Of a stretch of 41,243 nt of DNA, positions 36,890 to 41,243 are shown piece by piece; the first letter of the stretch is position 1; every line of letters starts with the position of its first letter. This stretch comes from Steroidobacteraceae bacterium (lineage in GTDB: Bacteria > Pseudomonadota > Gammaproteobacteria > Steroidobacterales > Steroidobacteraceae): contig JAQSWD010000012.1 of the NCBI GenBank assembly GCA_029266835.1, positions 1-41,243 on the forward strand, in the 5' to 3' direction. The notes beneath the pieces were generated by a model, which was not told where the DNA came from, did not search any database, and was given only the letters and a program-made list of their open reading frames with translations. The position numbers and the translations under genes were made by a program.

Positions 36890-37400
36890 CCCCACTCGCC
36901 GCGCGGCGCTAGCCGCCCTGTTCGCCCTGGGCTTGAATCTCGCGCTGCCCGGCCGCGCGCGGGCGCAGGCGGAACCCGCGACGTCACCGCCGGCCGCGGT
37001 GGCCTGGTCATCGCTGAGCGCCGAGGAACAGAAGCTGTTGAACCGCTTCAGCGAGCGCTGGGAAGCCCTGCCGCCGGAGCAGCAGCAGCGCCTGGTACGC
37101 GGCACGCGCCGCTGGATGGACATGACACCCGAGCAGCGCGAGCGCGCCAAGGCGCGCCACGAGCACTGGAAATCGCTGACGCCGGAACAGCGCGAGCACG
37201 CGCGCAAGTCATGGCGGCGCTACAAGGAGCTTCCGCCCGACCAGCAGTCGCGGGTGCGCGAGGGTTATCAACGCTTCAAGAAACTCACGCCCGAGCAGCG
37301 CCAGCGCCTGCGCGAGCGCTGGCAGAACGCCACTCCCGAAGAACGCGAGCGGATGCTCGAGCGCCGCCGCGCGCGCCAGGAAAGGCGCAACCAGCAGTAA
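36873..37400 (+). CDS. DUF3106 protein with tandem helical repeats
   Basis: 175 residues with an N-terminal signal peptide (LAALFALGLNLALPGRARAQ) and then repeated units of about 20-21 residues built on a W-x-x-L-P/T-P-E-Q-R theme: WEALPPEQQQRL, WMDMTPEQRERA, WKSLTPEQREHA, YKELPPDQQSRV, FKKLTPEQRQRL and WQNATPEERERM. This is the DUF3106 pattern; its role is unknown, and a periplasmic helical array or chaperone-like protein is possible. The ATG at 36873 overlaps the preceding gene; a GTG at 36882 is an alternative start. It is last in the sigma operon. Confidence 0.87.
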   Translation: MKPVSNPTRRAALAALFALGLNLALPGRARAQAEPATSPPAAVAWSSLSAEEQKLLNRFSERWEALPPEQQQRLVRGTRRWMDMTPEQRERAKARHEHWKSLTPEQREHARKSWRRYKELPPDQQSRVREGYQRFKKLTPEQRQRLRERWQNATPEERERMLERRRARQERRNQQ

Positions 37401-37422
37401 TTGGGCGACGCCCGGTGGTGAG

Positions 37423-37893
37423 CTATTGCGCCGTCGAGGGCGCGGGCTTGGGCGGGATCTTCTTGCCGGCCGCCGTCTTCCAGTTGATCACGTGATACGT
37501 CGCCGGTGTGTCGCCGATGTTCTGCACGGCATGCGGCTGCATGGACGCGAAGAACATCACCGAACCCGGCCCGAGCACGATCTCCTTGCCGTTCACATGC
37601 GCCTGCAGGGTGCCTTCCTTGATGATCACCATCTCCTCGTTGGGATGCGTGTGCGGCGCATGCGATGCCTTGTGCGGGTTCAGCGTGGTGATGTGCATCT
37701 CGAGTTCCTCGAGCGTGCGCGTGGGCTGACGTGTCACATAGCGGTACTGGCCCACGTCGGTGTCGCGGGCGGTGATGTCCTCCCATTTCCAGGCCGTGGA
37801 ATCCAGCACGGCCTTGGCTTCGTCCGCCAGGGATACGCAGGCCAGGGTGGTCGAGACGGCAATGGCTGCCACGATGAGATCGCGCTTGTTCAT
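37423..37893 (-). CDS. Exported cupin-domain protein
   Basis: 156 residues. A signal peptide (LIVAAIAVSTTLACVSLA) leads to a small cupin fold: metal-site motif HAPHTHPNEEMVIIKEG, second motif PHAVQNIGDTPATYHVI, and in between NGKEIVLGPGSVMFF. The His/Glu set could hold a metal. It could be a periplasmic binding or enzyme-like protein; no substrate can be named. The gene stands alone between the sigma operon and the yqhA gene, divergent from the latter with about 97 bases between them. Confidence 0.85.
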   Translation of the reverse strand: MNKRDLIVAAIAVSTTLACVSLADEAKAVLDSTAWKWEDITARDTDVGQYRYVTRQPTRTLEELEMHITTLNPHKASHAPHTHPNEEMVIIKEGTLQAHVNGKEIVLGPGSVMFFASMQPHAVQNIGDTPATYHVINWKTAAGKKIPPKPAPSTAQ

Positions 37894-37990
37894 GGAAAAC
37901 CCTTTCTGAACGACATGGACAAGGACGCGGCCGAGCCTACCAATCCGCTACGTTTGGATACAATGCGCGCCCTGCAATCGGAGTAGTCAC

Positions 37991-38536
37991 GTGGCATCGA
38001 AATTCGAAACCGCTTTCGAAAAAGTGCTGTTCGCTTCGCGCTGGATCCTGGCACCGATCTTCCTCGGGCTCTCGCTGGCATTGATCGCCCTGGGTTTCAA
38101 GTTTTTCCAGGAGGCGTGGCACGTTTTCACGCATCTTGCCGACATGGCCGAGTCCGACCTCGTGCTCACCGCGCTGGCCATGATCGACATCACCCTCGTG
38201 GGCAGCCTTCTGGTGATGGTGATGTTTTCGGGCTACGAGAATTTTGTTTCCACCATCGATGCGAAGGGCGGCGACTCGCTCAGCTGGCTGGGCAAACTCG
38301 ATGCGGGAACGCTCAAGCTGAAGGTGGCAGCCAGCATTGTCGCCATATCGTCTATCCACCTGCTTCGCATCTTCATGCAGGTGGACAGCACCAAAGAAGT
38401 CAACGGAGAGATGGTCGACAAGTACACGAACTACCAGATCATGTGGTACGTGATCCTCCACATGACTTTCGTGCTGTCGGCCGTGCTGCTGGGTGTGCTC
38501 GACAAGATGTCCTTCTCCAAGCACCGCGATCATTAG
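37991..38536 (+). CDS. YqhA/UPF0114 inner-membrane protein
   Basis: 181 residues from a GTG. Four membrane helices are visible: [59 protein letters not shown] and [19 protein letters not shown]. The segment SGYENFVS after the second helix is characteristic of the UPF0114 (TIGR00645) family. The function is unknown. No ribosome site of good quality precedes the GTG, but the family's usual N-terminus ([18 protein letters not shown]) fixes it. A small membrane protein follows 7 bases later on the same strand. Confidence 0.9.
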   Translation: MASKFETAFEKVLFASRWILAPIFLGLSLALIALGFKFFQEAWHVFTHLADMAESDLVLTALAMIDITLVGSLLVMVMFSGYENFVSTIDAKGGDSLSWLGKLDAGTLKLKVAASIVAISSIHLLRIFMQVDSTKEVNGEMVDKYTNYQIMWYVILHMTFVLSAVLLGVLDKMSFSKHRDH

Positions 38537-38543
38537 GCCCGAG

Positions 38544-38864
38544 GTGGCCGACAGCTCCTTCGTCCAGGCGCTGAAGCTCGACATCGTCGGCTTCACCGGG
38601 CTGTCCAAGGATGCCCTGCACATCTACGTGGGGCTGGGCGTCTGGCTGCTGGCGGCCGCGCTGTTCCGCCGGTCCATCGCGACCCTGCGGCCGTGGCTGG
38701 CGGTGCTCGTCGTGGCCTGCGGCATCGAATGCTTCGACGCCTTGGACGACTGGCGGCAACTGGGCCGCTGGCGTTACATGGCAAGCCTGCACGATGTGGT
38801 GAATACCCTGTTCTGGCCAACCGTGCTGGCGCTGTTGGCCCGCTTCACGCGGCTTCTGAAATAG
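38544..38864 (+). CDS. Small membrane protein, unknown
   Basis: 106 residues from a GTG at 38544; an in-frame start upstream at 38493 overlaps yqhA and is less likely. Membrane helices are likely at about 28-42 (HIYVGLGVWLLAAALF) and 50-67 (LRPWLAVLVVACGIECF), and a third hydrophobic stretch near the end (VNTLFWPTVLALLARF). There is an acidic-aromatic motif DALDDWRQLGRWRYM between them. I do not recognise the family. The start is only weakly supported by a ribosome site. It ends 14 bases before the pntB terminator. Confidence 0.65.
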   Translation: MADSSFVQALKLDIVGFTGLSKDALHIYVGLGVWLLAAALFRRSIATLRPWLAVLVVACGIECFDALDDWRQLGRWRYMASLHDVVNTLFWPTVLALLARFTRLLK

Positions 38865-38878
38865 CGGCGCAAGAAAAA

Positions 38879-38904
38879 GGGCGGTGCCCCTGCGGACACC
38901 GCCC
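38879..38904 (-). terminator. Terminator of the pnt operon
   Basis: An 8-bp GC-rich stem (38879-38886 with 38897-38904) followed, on the minus strand, by TTTTTCTT. It lies 16 bases after the pntB stop, so it ends the minus-strand pnt transcript. Confidence 0.85.
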
Positions 38905-38919
38905 TCGATACAGCGATTC

Positions 38920-40353
38920 CTATCCAGCGGCCTTGATGGCGTTCACCAGTTCAGCGGCGGCCTTCTGCCCGTCGCCGTACAACATGCGCGTGTTGTCCAG
39001 GAAGAACAGGGCGTTCTCGATGCCCGAGAAACCTGCACCCTGGCCGCGCTTGATGACGATGACGTTCTTGGCCTTGTCGGCGTTGAGGATCGGCATGCCG
39101 TAGATGGGCGACGACTTGTCGGTGCGCGCGACCGGGTTCACCACGTCGTTGGCCCCGATGATCAGCGCGACATCCGCCGTCTCGAATTCGGCATTGATCT
39201 CGTCGAGATCGGCGATGAGGTCGTAGGGCACGCCAGCTTCCGCAAGCAGCACGTTCATGTGGCCGGGCATGCGCCCCGCCACGGGGTGGATGGCGAACTT
39301 CACGGTGACGCCGCGATCGATGAGCAGCTGGCACATCTCCCACACCTTGTGCTGGGCCTGCGCCACGGCCATGCCGTAGCCGGGCACCACGATCACCTTC
39401 GAAGCGAACGCCATCATGACGCCCACGTCGGAGGCCTCGATGGGCTTCATGGAGCCCTGGGGCCCGGTCGCCGCCGCGCCGCCGCTCGAGCCGAAGTCCG
39501 AGAACAGTACGTTCGCAAGCGAGCGGTTCATGGCCTTGGCCATGAGCTGCGTGAGCAACGTGCCGGCGGAACCCACGACGGTGCCGGCGATGATCATCGC
39601 GGCGTTGTTCATGACGAAGCCTTCGAAGGCCACGGCGAGGCCGGTGAGGGCGTTGTACAGCGAGATGACCACGGGCATGTCCGCGCCGCCGATGGGCAGC
39701 GTCATCGCGATGCCGAACACCAGAGCCAGCACGAAGATCAGCGTGACATGCATCGGATCCGCGCCATGGTGCAGAACCACAATAGCGCCGACGGCCAGCG
39801 AGCCCAGGAACAACGCGCCGTTTACGAACTTCTGGCCACCGAAGCGCACCGTTTTGTTCAGCACGCCCTGCAGCTTGGCCCAGGCGATCAAACTACCGCT
39901 GAACGAGATCGCACCGATGATGCCGCCGATGACGGCCAGCGTCATGACCACGTTGCTGTGATGCACGGGCGCGTCGGCCGCGTTGGCAAACGCCGCGCGA
40001 TACAGCTCCACAGCCGCAATGGCCGCCGCCGCGCCGCCGCCCATGCCGTTGTACAGCGCGATCATCTGCGGCATGTCGGTCATCGCGACCTTCTTGCCGC
40101 TCCACCAGGCGATCAGCGAGCCCACGACAATGGCCGCGATGATGAGCTCGAAGTTGCTCATCCCCGGGTAGAGGAAGGACACGAGCGTGGCCACCGCCAT
40201 GCCGGCGCCCGCCCAGACGATGCCGCTGCGCGCCGTCACCGGCGAGCTCATGCGCTTCAAGCCCATGATGAACAGCACGGCCGTGAGAAAATAGCTGATG
40301 TCGATCACCAGCAGCCGGGACGCGATGCCCGGCGTTTGCAGTACCTCGTCCAT
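38920..40353 (-). CDS. pntB: NAD(P) transhydrogenase subunit beta
   Basis: 477 residues, full length. The N-terminal half has several membrane helices, including the conserved ALYNGMGGGAAAAIA and GTVVGSAGTLLTQ stretches. The C-terminal NADP-binding domain shows VVPGYGMAVAQAQHKV, IGANDVVNPVA, GMPILNADKAKNVIVIKRG and GQGAGFSGIENALFF. With PntA parts it couples hydride transfer from NADH to NADP to inward proton flow, supplying NADPH. It starts one base inside the end of the pntAB gene and is followed by a strong terminator. Confidence 0.96.
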   Translation of the reverse strand: MDEVLQTPGIASRLLVIDISYFLTAVLFIMGLKRMSSPVTARSGIVWAGAGMAVATLVSFLYPGMSNFELIIAAIVVGSLIAWWSGKKVAMTDMPQMIALYNGMGGGAAAAIAAVELYRAAFANAADAPVHHSNVVMTLAVIGGIIGAISFSGSLIAWAKLQGVLNKTVRFGGQKFVNGALFLGSLAVGAIVVLHHGADPMHVTLIFVLALVFGIAMTLPIGGADMPVVISLYNALTGLAVAFEGFVMNNAAMIIAGTVVGSAGTLLTQLMAKAMNRSLANVLFSDFGSSGGAAATGPQGSMKPIEASDVGVMMAFASKVIVVPGYGMAVAQAQHKVWEMCQLLIDRGVTVKFAIHPVAGRMPGHMNVLLAEAGVPYDLIADLDEINAEFETADVALIIGANDVVNPVARTDKSSPIYGMPILNADKAKNVIVIKRGQGAGFSGIENALFFLDNTRMLYGDGQKAAAELVNAIKAAG

Positions 40354-40658
40354 CAGTGACCGCCTCCGGTCTTCTTCTTCGCGCCCGAGGACTTGAACAT
40401 CTCGAGCATGCGTTCGGTCACCACGTAACCACCCACGGCGTTACCGGCGGCCAGCAGCACGCCGACGAAGCCGATGATTTTCTCGAGCGGCGTCACCGCG
40501 CTGCCCAGCGCCACCATCGCGCCCACGAGCACGATGCCGTGCACGAAGTTGGAGCCCGACATGAGCGGCGTGTGCAGGATTACCGGCACCTTGGCGATGA
40601 TCTCGTAGCCGCAGAAGGCCGCGAGCATGAAGATGTAGAGAGCGACTATTCCGGTCAT
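40353..40658 (-). CDS. pntAB: NAD(P) transhydrogenase subunit alpha, membrane part
   Basis: 101 residues with three membrane helices, the small membrane subunit found where the alpha chain is split in two genes: ALYIFMLAAFCGYEIIAKVP, HGIVLVGAMVALGSA and KIIGFVGVLLAAGNAVGGYV. The C-terminus is Lys/Gly-rich. It completes the proton channel with PntB. The stop overlaps the pntB start; the pntAA gene ends 6 bases before it. The three-gene layout matches that of Rhodospirillum-type enzymes. Confidence 0.93.
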   Translation of the reverse strand: MTGIVALYIFMLAAFCGYEIIAKVPVILHTPLMSGSNFVHGIVLVGAMVALGSAVTPLEKIIGFVGVLLAAGNAVGGYVVTERMLEMFKSSGAKKKTGGGH

Positions 40659-40664
40659 GTCTGC

Positions 40665-41243
40665 TTAACCTTCCACCGCTTTGCGGGTGGCTTCGTGTTT
40701 GATGACGCCGTCGTGCGTGAGCACTGCGCCGGCGAAAACTTCATCCGCCCAATCGATGTTGAGCTCGCCGCTCTTGTCGATCGCCGGTTTGAGGAAGTTG
40801 AAGAGATTGCGCGCGTACATCTCGCTGGCGTTGTAGGCCCGATGACCTTGACGCCATTGGCGGTCACCACGGTTTCGCCGGCCTTGGTCAGCTCGCAGTT
40901 GCCGCCCTGTTCCGCGGCGATGTCGACGATCACCGAGCCGGCGCGCATGCGCTCCACGGCGGCCTTCGAGATGATCACTGGCGCCTTGCGTCCGGGCACC
41001 GAAGCCGTCGAGATGACCGTATCGACGGCGGCGATGCGCGCATCCAGCGCTTCCTGCTGCTTCGTCTTTTCCTCGGCGGTGAGCTCGCGGGCATAGCCGC
41101 CGGCGCCGTCCGCGCTGACGCCGGTTTCCACGAATTTCGCGCCCAGAGACTTCACCTGCTCGCGAGTGGCGCTGCGCACGTCATAGGCCTCGACCACGGC
41201 GCCCAGCCGGCGGGCGGTCGCGATGGCCTGAAGGCCGGCCACG
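40665..41243 (-). pseudogene. pntAA: NAD(P) transhydrogenase subunit alpha, NAD-binding part (partial and frameshifted)
   Basis: The minus-strand frame enters from the window edge, with LGAVVEAYDVRSATREQVKS, VISTASVPGRKAPVII and SVIVDIAAEQGGNCELT as in PntA. After NGVKVIG near 40840 the family sequence jumps to another frame: YNASEMYARNLFNFLKP, IDWADEVFAGAVL and HEATRKAVEG then stop at 40665. About eight residues that normally join these parts (a PTNLP-type segment) are absent, so roughly 25 bases (3n+1) are missing at GGGCC (40836-40840). Read without correction, the first frame ends in unrelated sequence at 40655. Because pntAB and pntB look intact, an assembly or sequencing error is as likely as a true mutation. 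Confidence 0.82.

Noticed and set aside
38884-40359. A 491-codon plus-strand open frame opposite pntB, starting in the terminator
   Set aside because: Extreme His/Arg/Asp content, no conserved domain, and full overlap with a conserved gene.

Overview
The window is a GC-rich, densely coded piece of a bacterial chromosome, most likely from a gammaproteobacterium near the Steroidobacterales/Xanthomonadales/Nevskiales. That placement is an inference from gene content and order: smg-topA, dprA-LysM, def-fmt-rsmB-DUF4390-ntrY-ntrX, priA, argS-SPOR, a DUF3379 anti-sigma partner and a three-gene pnt transhydrogenase. I see no rRNA, tRNA, CRISPR array, insertion sequence, integrase or phage gene. Nearly all the sequence is protein coding.

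Layout. 1-8.4 kb: an HD-domain protein cut by the window edge, a small secreted protein, aroE-prlC-xthA (minus), an ECF sigma factor with its DUF3379 partner (plus), rlmJ (minus), and two small conserved proteins. 8.4-11.5 kb: a large secreted S8 protease gene broken by a frameshift. 11.8-17.3 kb (minus): a LysM lipoprotein gene with its own terminator, then dprA, smg and topA. 17.5-24.6 kb (plus): a tight operon def-fmt-rsmB-DUF4390-ntrY-ntrX with an extended -10 promoter. 24.6-28.9 kb (minus): argS, a SPOR-domain protein that seems to start at CTG, a CapA-type lipoprotein and a diheme cytochrome c. 29.0-33.2 kb: an EF-hand protein, a secreted protein with LEA-like repeats, a secreted S8 protease, and a divergent sigma/anti-sigma pair. 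33.2-37.4 kb: priA, a DnaA-box cluster with a palindrome, and a third sigma operon (sigma, DUF3619, 58-residue acidic protein, DUF3106). 37.4-41.2 kb: a cupin, YqhA, a small membrane protein, and pntB-pntAB-pntA, with pntA frameshifted and cut by the window edge.

How the genes work together. The housekeeping core covers translation (def, fmt, argS), rRNA modification (rsmB, rlmJ), DNA topology, repair, uptake and restart (topA, xthA, dprA, priA), aromatic amino acid synthesis (aroE) and NADPH balance (pnt). Around it are three separate sigma/anti-sigma modules and several secreted or envelope proteins, which suggests this part of the chromosome is rich in envelope-stress regulation.

Most worth a second look: (1) three DnaA-box-like 9-mers within 35 bp beside a 14-bp imperfect palindrome in front of priA; (2) an NtrX-type regulator whose AAA+ domain has lost GAFTGA, the Walker A lysine and the Walker B aspartate; (3) a CTG start for the SPOR protein; (4) a secreted protein with 11-residue LEA-like repeats next to a protease and sigma-factor module; (5) two genes (S8 protease, pntA) broken in the same way, each apparently missing a block of 3n+1 bases. 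No clear new defence or mobile system is visible.
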